Shown here piece after piece: positions 7,401 to 16,739 of a stretch of 64,000 nucleotides of DNA. Every line of letters starts with the position of its first letter. The first letter of the stretch is position 1. The notes under the pieces were generated by a model. It searched no databases, was not told the origin of the DNA, and worked only from the letters and a program-made list of their open reading frames with translations. Location of the stretch: assembly GCA_964458185.1 (NCBI GenBank), contig CAYWFG010000001.1, positions 1 through 64,000 on the forward strand, given 5' to 3'. Made by a program: the position numbers and the translations under genes. Source of the DNA: AB-137-C09 sp964458185. Its GTDB lineage: Bacteria > Pseudomonadota > Zetaproteobacteria > Mariprofundales > Mariprofundaceae.

Positions 7401-10400
7401 AATGTTGTGTTGGCAAAAGAAATCGTATTAGTCACTGTTTTCAATGTATTGTAGCCTGCTACTGCCCGAATATTGACCCTTTCAGCGACAGGGTCACGGA
7501 TGGTAAAAGTAAACGTTCCTGAAATACTGGTAACGCCCATTGGTGCATTAAATTGTGCCGAAGAAAACGTATCATCAAAAAGTCTTACTGTTTGTCCTGC
7601 AATAGGAATCCCCGATGCATCTTTTAGATTGATAATGGCAGAGACGGTACTGGTACCATCCGCCGCAACAGATTTGCTGCTTGGGGTGATGGTCATGGTC
7701 ATGGTGTTAACAGGAGGTACAAAAGTCACCGTTAAAGGCGTTGATGTAACACCGCCTGCTGTTGCGGTGACTTGTACAAGCCCAGCCGTCTTGCTACTTA
7801 ATTGCCCTGCTGCATTTACCGTCGCCACACCCGAAGTGATCGCAAAAGTGGGGGCGCGTCCTGTAATGACGTTTGCATTGGCATCCAATAATGTTGCTGT
7901 TAATTGGGCGGTAGCATAGGCATCCACCGTCGTTTGATCGGCCACCAATTGCACCGAAGCAACTGGTGTTTCAAATACAACGGAAGTGGGAACAGAAGCA
8001 ACCAAAGGATTGCGCGGTGCGCTTGCTATAATGCTTGTCGTTCCTGCTGTGGTGCTAGTAACCGTTGTTCTTGCTATACCATTTACATCCGATAATACAT
8101 TACCACCAGCAAGGGTCGCAGCATTGCCGCTGGTGCTTAATGCCACCCATGCGTTGCTTACTGCTGCACCGTATTGATCTTTTACAAACACGGTGATGGT
8201 TGCAGGTGTCAGACCATCAGGGTTCACGCCATTTGCTGGAGAGGCCTGTATGGTCAAGCTGTAAGGGTCTGCTGCAACAAACGAAACAGGAACAGCAAAC
8301 GACAATGCACCACCATCGGTAAACGTAATATTCGCCGTTTCTGCCACATGATTCGCTACCGAAACCTGCGCAAAACCATTAATATCTGTAATGATTTGCG
8401 TTTGCGATGGAATCATCGTTTGTGATGCGGTAGCGATTTGAAACACTTGTGCAGCAGCAGGGTTGCCTTGATTATCGTTGGCTTGAACGGTGACATAATG
8501 ATCTTGAATACCATCTGCCAAGAATGGCATATTGCCGCCAACAATAAATTGTAATTGCGTGAGTGTGAAGTTGATTGTACCTGTTTTGGATTGATTATCC
8601 GCAACAGCACGGATAATCACCGCTTCCGCATAAACATCCGTTACGGTAATGAATGCGGTGCCTGTGGCATCAGTTACAGCGGTAGCAGCACTTAGTTGTG
8701 CAGCACTGCTATAGCCATCGTCAAAAAATTGCACAGCAGTGTTTGCAATCGGTGCGCCCGCAGCATCTTTTAAGTTTACGATGATATTTCCTTGACTTGT
8801 GCCATCAGCAGGAACAGCACCCGTCGAAGGCAATACATTTAAAGTCATATTATTAATGACGGTGGTAAATGTTAATGATGTTGCTGTAGAGACTATATTG
8901 TCTGATGTTGCTGTGATCGACACAGTTTCTGGCGTTGCATCATTAATAGTCACCGTTGTTTCGCCGTAAGCATCCGTTACCGATGGGGTTGTCACCGTCG
9001 CTGAAGACTGATGGTTAAAGACAACAGTACGACCAGCCAAACGCTGACCTGCACCATCAAGAACACGGGCTTTTAACGTGATCGAAGCTGCCCCATCAGC
9101 CCGCACTTGATTGACATTTGGTATCAGCAATACTGCCGTCACAGGGGCATCAAATACGGCATTGGCAAAAGCATTGACTACCCCTGTATTGTATGGCATG
9201 CGTGCGGTAATGGTGGTTGTTCCTGCGGCAATGCGTGTGATCGTTGTGGTGGCGATACCATTTGCCCCTGTTAATAATCGAGCATTGGCAAGCTGGGCAA
9301 ACGTATCAGGCACACCACCGCTGTAGGCATCCAGTTGTATCCACGCATTGCTCACTGCCGCGCCAAATTGATCTTTTACTTGTAGGGTGATCGTGGCTGG
9401 GGTTTTGCCATCAGGTGTTACCACGGTGTTGGGTGTGATGATGATTTTTATGCTCTTGGGATTGGCAGCAACAAAAGTAACGGGGACGGCAAAAGATGCG
9501 CCGCCAGCATCGGTAAACGTAAGGGTTGCTGTCTCTGCTATGGTATCGCTAAGCAATACCGTAGCTTGACCATTAACAGCCGTAATAATTTGTGCTGATG
9601 AGATCTTTATCGTTTTATTCGCACCTTTATTTATAGTGAAAACTTGCCCTGTAACAGGATTACCATTGGTATCTTTTACCAATATGCTTACATAATTATC
9701 TTGCACACCATTAGCCAAAAAAGGTTGATTCAAACTTACAGTAGTTTGAACTGTTGTTGGTATGAAATTAATGGTTCCAGTTTTTGATTGACCACCTGCA
9801 ATGGCACGAATGGTGACAGATTCAGCATAAGGATCGCTTACTGTAATGGTTGCCGTACCCGAAGGGTCAGTTTGTGCTGTAGCTGCCTGCAATTGTGCCG
9901 AACTTACATAACCTGCACTATAACGGCTATACCCATCATCAATAAATTGCACGGTTTGCCCATTAATAGGTGCGCCTGCTAGATCTTTTAAATTCACCAC
10001 GATGGTTGCGACGCTGGCATTATCTGCGGCTACTGCCCCACTTAGAGGAATAACCGTTAAACTCATAGAAGCAACAACAGGGGAGAAGGTTACATTTATT
10101 GAAGCAGGCGTGCTACTAACACCCTCAGATAGGGCAGAAACTGCCACAACTTCAGTCACTTGGTCGGTCACTGTTACTGTGGTTTGCCCATAAATATCAG
10201 TCGGCAATGGTGTGCTAAGCGTTGCCGATGATTGATGAGAAAACAATACAGTACGCCCTGCCAATGGTTGACCTGAGGCATTCACTACCCGTGCTGTTAC
10301 CGTTGCTGTACTTGTACCATCTGCGAGTGCTTGGGACAGATTTGAAGTCAATAGGACGCTCGTTACCACATCCACAAAAGAGACCGCCACCTTGGCTTGT

Positions 10401-13400
10401 TGATTGCCGTTAAAATTCAGCGTGGCATAAACATCTGCTGTGGAAATAGAAGCCAACGACGTTAATGTTACGGAAGCCTTCCCCAATGCCGCAGTTAATG
10501 CAGAAGTCGCTGAAAGTGTAATGTTTGCAGGGTTGCTAGAAGAAAATTGAACCCACGCATTGGGTACAGGAACGCCAGTCCCATTTTTCACTGTTGCTGT
10601 TACCGTAATGGGAGATACACCATCAGGGTTGGCATTGCTCGGCGATGCAGTTAATACCATTTGCTGTGCGCTCGCTGCCACAAACTGAATGGTAGATTGT
10701 TTTGCCGCGCCTACCGTTGGCGTAGCCGTAATCGTTACCAACTCTGCAAGGGCATCAGAGACGTATACATCAATTACACCATTGGCACTACTGTTAATAA
10801 TGAATGGTGAAACCCCCACAACTTGACCGTTGGTAGAAGAAAACCCTGCTGCCCCTGTAGCGGTTAAGGTGATCGGTTGATTGGCAATAGGTGTACCTAA
10901 GTTATCGTTCACACGAATACGCACGGCATGGGTTGCGCTCACCCCGTCCGCTAAATACGGCCCTGCTGGATCAATGATAACTTGCGGTGTGGCATATACT
11001 GTCTGCACCTGTTGCACGGCTTGTGCCTTGGTGGCTTGTGGATTAAGTACCAATGTTGCATACACATCTGCCAAACCAACTGCTGCAAAAGAGAAGTTTG
11101 CCGTAGCAATCCCTGTTGCCGAAGTCATTGCCGTAGATTGCCCAACACGTACACCACCTGCATAAGCATCAAATTGCACCCAAGCATTGGCAACCAGATT
11201 GGGTATTGCACTTTGTACTGTTGCACTAAAGGTAATAGTCGTGTTTGGAGCTGCTACCGTGGTAGATGCTGTGAGCGAAACAGTATCAGCATTGGCTGCC
11301 ACAAACTGAATGGTTGAAGTTTTGGACGTTCCATCCGTAGCGGTTGCTGTAAGGGTGACAAATTCAGTTATTGAATTAGACACATAAACGTCTACAACAC
11401 CATTGCCATTGGTGCTTACTAATAAAGAAGATACGCCCAATTGCGGTTGACCAGAAATAAGCAACCCTGCCCCCCCCGTAATGCTAAGCGATAACGGTTG
11501 ATTTGGAGAGGGTGCTCCTAATACATCATTCATATGCAAACGCACGGCATGCCCCGTTGTAACACGATCAGCCAAGAATGGTCCTGCTTGGTCAATAATG
11601 ATTTGCGGCGTTGGCTGCACAACCTGCACTTGCACAAAAGCCTTCTGAATCGTTGCCTGCACGTTGTACAGCAGTGTGGCATAGACATCAACAATCCCCA
11701 GTCGAGATAAGTTTGCAATGGCTATTGCCACACCTGATGCATTGGTTATCGATGAAACTTTGCTAAAGTGTATTGCGCCACTATAAAAATCAAATTGCAC
11801 CCAAGCATTGGCAACTGCAACACTGTTTTGATCAAGAATACTTGCCGAAAAAGTTACCGTACTATTAGGTACAACAGCCAAAGCAGAGGCGGATAACGAA
11901 ACCCGATCCGATTGCGTAGCGATAAATTGAACGGTAGATGTTGCCGTCGTACCGTCGGTTGCTGTTGCGGTGATAAGCACAGCTTCCGCATAAGAATCAG
12001 AAACAAATACTGTAATCGCTCCATTGGCATCAGACCACAGAGTTTGTGTTGTATTACCTGTTTGGTTGCTTGCTATTGCTGCAACCTTGGCTGTTTGTTT
12101 ATTCGTGCTAAAGGTTATAGTTTGATTTGCCTGTAGTGTACCATTTTGATCTTTAATGATTAAGCTGACAGGGTGACCATTGGTATAGCCATCAGCAAGA
12201 AAAGGGCCTGCTGGGGGAGTAGGAAATATTATTTGTGGTGTTGCCACAACGGCATACAAATCAATAGATTGAGTGACCACTAGCCCAGCAACTTGACCAC
12301 CGTTGCGCGTTTTGGCAGTAAGGGTTAATTTTTCTGCAATGGTGTCTTTAACGGTAGCCGTTACCTGACCGTAGGCATCGGTCACCACCAGCGCAGGAAA
12401 TATGGCAGTTAATGAAGAGGAAGATAATGCAATAGGTTCACCAGCGACTTTACCATGAGGCCCTGTAGCTAAAAAAGTCACAGCAACGGTGCTAGTGCCA
12501 TCAGCAAGAAAGGTTGGGGTGTTATTAGCAGTTTTTACCGTTAATTTGCTGGCATAAGGTGTAAACGTAATTGTTTGTGGCGCGATAGAGCCCGCAGCAT
12601 CACTGGCATTGATTTGTACTGTTTCAGCATAAACATCTGTAATGACAAAAGTGGCATTGCCTGCGGCATCGGTGATTGCAGAGGCAGTGAATACCGCATG
12701 ATCATTAACGCCTTGGCTTAAACTAATGCGTACAGCGACAGCATTGGTATTGGTGTAGGTATCAAAGGCATTAACCGTTAAAGTGACCGCTGTTACGCCA
12801 TCAGCTGGTACAGATATTGGTGCAATACTTGGCGTTAATCGGTTACCATTAACAACGGTGTTGCTGCCTGTTCCTGTGCCTGTAAAAGAAAGTACAATCA
12901 CACGATTAACCGCACCACCAGTGATAGATAAGGTGACTTGATCGTTCACAGCACTAAGATCGCTTACCGTGATTGTCGTTTGTCCATTCGCTGCGGTGGT
13001 GACATTGGGGGCAGAAAGCATGGTTGTGCCATTTTGTGCAGATGTTGCTGTGGCTGTGAGTAATTGATTGGCAATAGGGTTAAGACCCGCATCAATGGCT
13101 TTGATGGTTACGGTTTGTGTCGCCGTGCCATCGGCTAATACGCCACCAACAACGCCCACGGCATTGAGCAAAATATTGGTGACTGTTGGATTAGGCGCAG
13201 GTACGACAGGCGCAGCAATGCCGCCTGCGGTAGCAGTAACGGTTACGCCGTTAGCAGCAACATAGGTAAGTATTGCCGTAAAAACACCTTGTGCATTGGT
13301 GATGCCTGTGATGGTTACGCCCGTAGCTGTTTGGGTAACAAGACCAACAGCAATATTGGTGCCTACCACATCAACAGTAACAGGCTGATTTGCCATAGGG

Positions 13401-13612
13401 TTACCATTAATATCGTATGCCGTCACGGTGATCGTTGTCGAAGCCTTGCCGCCAGCAAGCCCTGTGACTGCACCAAATGCTGTAGCAACGCTTGCCACTG
13501 TTGGTGCAGGCACAGCCGCAACAGGCGCAGTCGGTGCCGAACCACAGGCCGTCATCACCATGCCAACCATTAACGACAATAGCCACAGTTGCATCTTATT
13601 CATTGCTTTCAT
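4412..13612 (-). CDS. giant Ig-like (Big_1) repeat lipoprotein, about 3066 residues
   Basis: The start chosen is the ATG at 13612, with GGAG about 9 bases upstream; longer forms overlap pilQ. The N-terminus is a lipoprotein signal, a hydrophobic stretch then MTACGS, with the modified Cys near residue 23. The body is about 25-28 bacterial Ig-like domains of the invasin/intimin type, each of about 100 residues, many opening with a (L/P/V)ADGT-like segment, a KDxxGxP strand and a TDxxGxxT turn. Domains form higher-order repeats at 10375-12245 and 6800-10372. About 40 D-x-Y triplets are scattered through it. The C-terminal 350 residues differ, with an AEDRNNNQILD calcium-loop-like stretch and a final beta domain (GTESVSKISLKLP). 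It follows pilQ and is probably a surface adhesin or pilus-associated protein; that is inference. Confidence 0.85.
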   Translation of the reverse strand: MKAMNKMQLWLLSLMVGMVMTACGSAPTAPVAAVPAPTVASVATAFGAVTGLAGGKASTTITVTAYDINGNPMANQPVTVDVVGTNIAVGLVTQTATGVTITGITNAQGVFTAILTYVAANGVTVTATAGGIAAPVVPAPNPTVTNILLNAVGVVGGVLADGTATQTVTIKAIDAGLNPIANQLLTATATSAQNGTTMLSAPNVTTAANGQTTITVSDLSAVNDQVTLSITGGAVNRVIVLSFTGTGTGSNTVVNGNRLTPSIAPISVPADGVTAVTLTVNAFDTYTNTNAVAVRISLSQGVNDHAVFTASAITDAAGNATFVITDVYAETVQINASDAAGSIAPQTITFTPYASKLTVKTANNTPTFLADGTSTVAVTFLATGPHGKVAGEPIALSSSSLTAIFPALVVTDAYGQVTATVKDTIAEKLTLTAKTRNGGQVAGLVVTQSIDLYAVVATPQIIFPTPPAGPFLADGYTNGHPVSLIIKDQNGTLQANQTITFSTNKQTAKVAAIASNQTGNTTQTLWSDANGAITVFVSDSYAEAVLITATATDGTTATSTVQFIATQSDRVSLSASALAVVPNSTVTFSASILDQNSVAVANAWVQFDFYSGAIHFSKVSSITNASGVAIAIANLSRLGIVDVYATLLYNVQATIQKAFVQVQVVQPTPQIIIDQAGPFLADRVTTGHAVRLHMNDVLGAPSPNQPLSLSITGGAGLLISGQPQLGVSSLLVSTNGNGVVDVYVSNSITEFVTLTATATDGTSKTSTIQFVAANADTVSLTASTTVAAPNTTITFSATVQSAIPNLVANAWVQFDAYAGGVRVGQSTAMTSATGIATANFSFAAVGLADVYATLVLNPQATKAQAVQQVQTVYATPQVIIDPAGPYLADGVSATHAVRIRVNDNLGTPIANQPITLTATGAAGFSSTNGQVVGVSPFIINSSANGVIDVYVSDALAELVTITATPTVGAAKQSTIQFVAASAQQMVLTASPSNANPDGVSPITVTATVKNGTGVPVPNAWVQFSSSNPANITLSATSALTAALGKASVTLTSLASISTADVYATLNFNGNQQAKVAVSFVDVVTSVLLTSNLSQALADGTSTATVTARVVNASGQPLAGRTVLFSHQSSATLSTPLPTDIYGQTTVTVTDQVTEVVAVSALSEGVSSTPASINVTFSPVVASMSLTVIPLSGAVAADNASVATIVVNLKDLAGAPINGQTVQFIDDGYSRYSAGYVSSAQLQAATAQTDPSGTATITVSDPYAESVTIRAIAGGQSKTGTINFIPTTVQTTVSLNQPFLANGVQDNYVSILVKDTNGNPVTGQVFTINKGANKTIKISSAQIITAVNGQATVLLSDTIAETATLTFTDAGGASFAVPVTFVAANPKSIKIIITPNTVVTPDGKTPATITLQVKDQFGAAVSNAWIQLDAYSGGVPDTFAQLANARLLTGANGIATTTITRIAAGTTTITARMPYNTGVVNAFANAVFDAPVTAVLLIPNVNQVRADGAASITLKARVLDGAGQRLAGRTVVFNHQSSATVTTPSVTDAYGETTVTINDATPETVSITATSDNIVSTATSLTFTTVINNMTLNVLPSTGAVPADGTSQGNIIVNLKDAAGAPIANTAVQFFDDGYSSAAQLSAATAVTDATGTAFITVTDVYAEAVIIRAVADNQSKTGTINFTLTQLQFIVGGNMPFLADGIQDHYVTVQANDNQGNPAAAQVFQIATASQTMIPSQTQIITDINGFAQVSVANHVAETANITFTDGGALSFAVPVSFVAADPYSLTIQASPANGVNPDGLTPATITVFVKDQYGAAVSNAWVALSTSGNAATLAGGNVLSDVNGIARTTVTSTTAGTTSIIASAPRNPLVASVPTSVVFETPVASVQLVADQTTVDAYATAQLTATLLDANANVITGRAPTFAITSGVATVNAAGQLSSKTAGLVQVTATAGGVTSTPLTVTFVPPVNTMTMTITPSSKSVAADGTSTVSAIINLKDASGIPIAGQTVRLFDDTFSSAQFNAPMGVTSISGTFTFTIRDPVAERVNIRAVAGYNTLKTVTNTISFANTTLQVIVTGAQPFLANSINHALNLLVKDQYGNTLTTPQAFTLSSSTATMIPASLQVSTDNYGKATLNVQNSIAETATLTMTHASGLVFSVPVQFVSADPYAMQVSVTPTTGVLPDGVSVATATVIVTDVYGAVVPNAWVKFEALTATGAVDIYATLSTSSLFTDATGRAVVTMSRTQTGSTVLKVSLPRNTSIATQSRTVSFAGKIAQTPAAIALTASAYTLKSDGSDRITLNAVVKDTTNVGVAGATVTFTPSSTGDAGILSSNTAITDAYGQASVIFGAGTFDRSNRTINITASAPPAKPDPTPPLPIVVSGSTVSAQVTNSSSLVADGVGSSNIVLTVKDSAGNPVPFVPISGLVTVTGNNNLLVDVYAGSHLMLQTGGGSWLGDTYTTTNTSGTITLDVYAHSTIAGGQIDIAPSALGARTLVTLSPSLSGDIFGIISPYQTATGIPTISLGGRQTIVVASSGQVRQTAVDLYTQGLKADPYAYVKLSSSSGSWAATGGVVTLDPYIIVPFSLISPYAASADFYGSIPGLANIQADEYAGATVSSINYTAPITGILINRPLQTANILIQVNATTPAVVSVTSLSSTVNPSTATQDNSTTITATVRDINNKAVSNIPVTFSIKAGPSGGERMSPVTVFTDTSGNAVSNFIAGGLPSAANGIDVYAQVFSNGKTITGNTLLTIGGSAVSVSLGTSSKLGSSIDGTSYILPMSALVTDINGSGVAGAIITLRVRPKYFAFGHRSSGRTLNFFEGEPTYWPGYFFENSTFSTVTTVNPNASVVRSAIGFAAEDRNNNQILDFVTTGVPEDGYTKLFDFNSPLSAEITDNYTSYNYTNYLNTGVFINSYSQVLTAYPLMNQLKDSLGNLIGNPSYMSTNANGTPSCQLLSLAQMNAIVGVPPRWYCRPMQDGALTPTHASAGSVPQIAITGVDGLASFVFTYQKRYAQWLVVELTATIQNTAGTESVSKISLKLPEPNGNTVLKQLLAAYPTSPFGDKP
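6800..10372 (-). repeat. three tandem copies of a four-domain (about 400-residue) unit
   Basis: Within the giant gene the order D-A-B-C of Ig-like domain types occurs three times, starting near 10372, 9145 and 7965 (- strand reading). Type D has LAGRTV.F.HQSSAT, type A has a V.NLKDA(A/S)G.PI strand and FDDGYSSAAQ, type B has PFLA(D/N)G.QD, and type C has PDG.TPATITV followed by AW(V/I). The third D domain is diverged. Period spacing is about 1.15-1.25 kb, so copies can recombine. Boundaries are approximate. Confidence 0.75.
10375..12245 (-). repeat. three tandem copies of a two-domain (about 208-residue) unit
   Basis: In the N-terminal third of the giant protein an E-F pair of Ig-like domains occurs three times. 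E opens with TPQ(I/V)I and PAGP(F/Y)LAD, and F opens with a (V/M).L.AS segment and contains VANAWVQFD. In each copy F is followed by a DVYATL strand. This unit differs from the four-domain unit downstream, so the gene grew by at least two separate duplication series. Boundaries are approximate. Confidence 0.7.
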
Positions 13613-13677
13613 TTGTACTTGCTCCGTCTTTTTGTTCTTGTTTAAAGTTTGTTCGATGAATGTATTTGTGAAACAGA

Positions 13678-16125
13678 TCACCCCGCAACAGGTGTACCCA
13701 CACGTTTTAAAATTTTAGGCGTGAGAAATATCAACAATTCCGTGCGATTGTCACGCACTAATTGTTTTTTAAACAATAGCCCAATAATGGGCAATGAAGC
13801 CAGCCATGGTACACGGGCATTGTTATTGAGTTTATCTTGTTGATAAATGCCACCAATCACCACCGTTTCACCCGATTGCATGTAGACCGATGTGGAGACT
13901 TCTTTGTTAGCAATACTGGTTTGCCCATTAAATACAACGGGGGTATCCTTCTTCACCTTCACTTGCATGATAATACCATCGTTAGAGGTGATTTGAGGAG
14001 TGACATCCAAGGTTAATGATGCATCAACCAACACCACCGTTGGTGGTGAATTAGCTGATCCTGGGGTGACAACACCCACTTTAACCCCTTGTTTGATAAA
14101 AGCTGTTTCCATATTGCTGGTAATCACGCGGGGGCTAGAAACAATTTTTATTTTATCATCGGCTTCTGCAGCTGATAACTCTAAATTCAAATTAACGGCA
14201 CTGTTGAATGAGCCTAAGGTGAGACCGATAGCACCACCAACACCTTGCCCCACACCTGCGGCTAAGTCTACCAAGTTACCACTGGTTATGCCACCTGCAT
14301 TGCCCGCCATAAAGGCAGTTGCGTTATTATTGGTTGTCCCCGCTGCGCCTAACGCAATGCCACCAGGAAAGTTTGCGCCTGTTCGTTGATTTAAATAACC
14401 GCCCCAGCGCACACCAATATCCCGTTGAAAATTATCACTGGCTTCAACAATACGGCTTTCAATCAATACTTGGCGCACGGGTTGATCAATACGGGCGATT
14501 AATCGCTTGATATTATTGATGGCTACCTTGGTATCTTTAATCACCAAGGTGTTGGTTCGTTTGTCCATCAAGACAGTCCCTCTTGGCGTGAGTAAGCTAT
14601 TGTTTGATGAACCTCCTGATGCGCCAGTCTTAGCAGCCCCTGCTTTACCTTTTTTCACTTTTGCAGATTGCTTGAGCATTTTTTGAATATTTTTAACCTT
14701 AGCAAAGTTTAGTGTGATAAACTCTGTTAGCAGCGGCTCCAGCTTTTCAGAGCCTTGGCGTGCGGCTAAGCGCTTCGAGTATTCCTCTTGAAATGTACTT
14801 AGAGGCGCAATGCGCAACACATTACCCGTTTGCTCTTTGCCTAAACTCTTGGTCGTTAAAATTAAATCCAAAGCCTGATCCCACGGTACATCAATAAGGC
14901 GCATGGTTAATGTACCTGCAACCTCATCCGACATGATAATATTAAGGTTACTCATTTTTGCGATCAAGGTTAATGCATTTTGAAGATCAATGCCTTTGAA
15001 GTTAAAGGTTACTTTTTGCCCAGCATAGACCATTTGTGTGCCTTTTCCTCCATCGCCAGCAACGATAGTTTCAGCAGATTCGGGTTTGATGCGTAAGGTA
15101 AACAGATTGCCTTGTTGAAACGATGAATAGGACACTTTATTGCGCAAGCGAGCAACAATCCGCACGCCGTCATCCAACTGGTAGCTATCAAGTTGGGCTA
15201 TTGGCCCTGGGAACTGTCGAACATCCAGCGAACGCTCTAGGTTTTTGGCTAAATCCATTCGTTTAATATCAATAATCACATTATCATTTTGCTGGTGTAC
15301 ACTGATGACTGGTTCAGTGCTACTGGTGCGGATGACAATACGGGAATTTTGATTCTCTGGTTCAAAATCAATGCTTTCAACTACTTGTTTGAGTAATGCA
15401 TGGGTAGAAGCGCCAACTTTACCCAAGCGCACAATCAATTGCCCTTGTTTGGCCTCTATTTGTTGCTGCATGGTCATGGAAGGGATTAAACCAATGATAA
15501 TACGTAAACGATCATCAGAGCGACCGATGATAACATTTCGTACGCGTTGGGCTGCATACTCATAGTACTCTTTGGCCAGTGCTGAACGTCCGCCCCATAA
15601 ATCAAGAATTAATTGTTGTTTGTTTTCGGTCATGAATACATTATGGCTGGCATCCATATTTTGCCCGCTAAAAATCAACTCTGTTACGTCATCTCGATCT
15701 AAGACACGTATACCCGTCACTTCTGCACCATCCATACTGGTTGATGCACCTGCTGAAAAATGAATCAGTAAAGCATTGAGTTTTTGTTCAATGCGGTAGG
15801 GGATGCGTTCATTCAAGGTTAATTCAATCAGGGCTGACGTGCCATCCGTCCCCGCTTTGACAGCCGTTACACCATGCCCCGATACTTGCACATCGCGCAC
15901 GCTGCGACTAAGCCCCATGTCTTTAAACTTCAACAGTAAACGGGAAGGGTCATCGAGGTCAAAATGCTCAAAACTGGTCATTTGATCTACTTCAATACGC
16001 ACGACATCACCATCGCTGGCATCCATCATGGATAGTCCTATAACGCTGGCAGCATGCACGGGTAGTGTTATGATGACACTGAGACATACACTCCAAAAAA
16101 GGCATGTCAGTGTTTTCCTGTTCAT
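13678..16125 (-). CDS. pilQ: type IV pilus secretin PilQ
   Basis: The product of about 815 residues is the outer-membrane secretin through which the pilus passes. After a signal peptide (cleavage after VHA) come AMIN-type domains, which bind peptidoglycan, in the first 280 residues, an STN/N0 domain near 370-445 (VTFNFKGIDLQNAL), N1-type repeats, then the secretin core from about 560 to the end, with VPWLASLPIIGLLF and a final LLIFLTPKIL. Glycine/serine-rich loops near 500 and 600 are typical. The ATG at 16125 has AAGGAGA 5 bases upstream; the ATG at 16149 overlaps pilO but lacks this signal. Here pilQ directly follows pilO: the lipoprotein gene pilP, usual between them, is absent. Confidence 0.95.
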   Translation of the reverse strand: MNRKTLTCLFWSVCLSVIITLPVHAASVIGLSMMDASDGDVVRIEVDQMTSFEHFDLDDPSRLLLKFKDMGLSRSVRDVQVSGHGVTAVKAGTDGTSALIELTLNERIPYRIEQKLNALLIHFSAGASTSMDGAEVTGIRVLDRDDVTELIFSGQNMDASHNVFMTENKQQLILDLWGGRSALAKEYYEYAAQRVRNVIIGRSDDRLRIIIGLIPSMTMQQQIEAKQGQLIVRLGKVGASTHALLKQVVESIDFEPENQNSRIVIRTSSTEPVISVHQQNDNVIIDIKRMDLAKNLERSLDVRQFPGPIAQLDSYQLDDGVRIVARLRNKVSYSSFQQGNLFTLRIKPESAETIVAGDGGKGTQMVYAGQKVTFNFKGIDLQNALTLIAKMSNLNIIMSDEVAGTLTMRLIDVPWDQALDLILTTKSLGKEQTGNVLRIAPLSTFQEEYSKRLAARQGSEKLEPLLTEFITLNFAKVKNIQKMLKQSAKVKKGKAGAAKTGASGGSSNNSLLTPRGTVLMDKRTNTLVIKDTKVAINNIKRLIARIDQPVRQVLIESRIVEASDNFQRDIGVRWGGYLNQRTGANFPGGIALGAAGTTNNNATAFMAGNAGGITSGNLVDLAAGVGQGVGGAIGLTLGSFNSAVNLNLELSAAEADDKIKIVSSPRVITSNMETAFIKQGVKVGVVTPGSANSPPTVVLVDASLTLDVTPQITSNDGIIMQVKVKKDTPVVFNGQTSIANKEVSTSVYMQSGETVVIGGIYQQDKLNNNARVPWLASLPIIGLLFKKQLVRDNRTELLIFLTPKILKRVGTPVAG

Positions 16126-16145
16126 AGTGATCTCCTTGCAATACA

Positions 16146-16739
16146 TCATGGCACTTTTTTGCCTTGTTCAATAAATCGATAAGTGATCAATAAACCAGTG
16201 ATTCTAAGTTCAGATGATTTACTGCTCGATGATATTTTTAAATTTTTAATAGCGACAATACGTGACATTTCACCGACACTACGCAAAAAAGAAAGCAGTT
16301 GATAAAACGTTCCCTTTAATTGAAGATCAACGGGAATTTCCGCATAAATGGTACGACGTGTTTCTGGTCGAGGTTTAAATGCAATATCAATCAAGCCCGC
16401 ATCCCGTGCGGCACCAGAAATACTGGTCAGTAATTCTGCAATTTGTGCTTTAGGTGGCAGCAGTGCCAATGCTACTTTCAAATCTTTGGCAAGCTTTTTT
16501 AATTCCAAGCGCGCTTGTGGTAATCGTGTTATTTTAATTTTCTTGGCTTCAATATCAGCTTCTTTTGTTGCGATTTCTTTATCTGCTAGGGTCACTTCAT
16601 CCATCAATGGCGTAAAGAAAGTAAAGAAATAAATCGCGCCAATCACTACAACCGTCGCTGCTAAAACTCCCATTTTCGCCATAAAAGGGAGGGGTAAAAC
16701 AGGGCGTAAAACTTCCAAGTTTAAAGCGTCAAGATTCAT
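16146..16739 (-). CDS. pilO: type IV pilus alignment protein PilO
   Basis: This 197-residue inner-membrane protein has a short cytoplasmic N-terminus, one membrane segment (about residues 20-42), a coiled coil (about 50-95) and a periplasmic ferredoxin-like domain that ends in a LRSVGEMSRIVAI.NLKI pattern characteristic of PilO. With PilN and PilM it forms the alignment complex that links the inner-membrane motor to the secretin. Its ATG overlaps the pilN stop by four bases. Confidence 0.93.
   Translation of the reverse strand: MNLDALNLEVLRPVLPLPFMAKMGVLAATVVVIGAIYFFTFFTPLMDEVTLADKEIATKEADIEAKKIKITRLPQARLELKKLAKDLKVALALLPPKAQIAELLTSISGAARDAGLIDIAFKPRPETRRTIYAEIPVDLQLKGTFYQLLSFLRSVGEMSRIVAIKNLKISSSSKSSELRITGLLITYRFIEQGKKVP

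Noticed and set aside
4412..13612. diversity-generating retroelement target
   Set aside because: The repeated motifs vary at all codon positions and no reverse transcriptase, template repeat or adenine-biased variation is visible.
14000..14389. 129-codon + strand frame opposite pilQ
   Set aside because: It mirrors the secretin coding sequence in the opposite strand and shows no domain or start signal.
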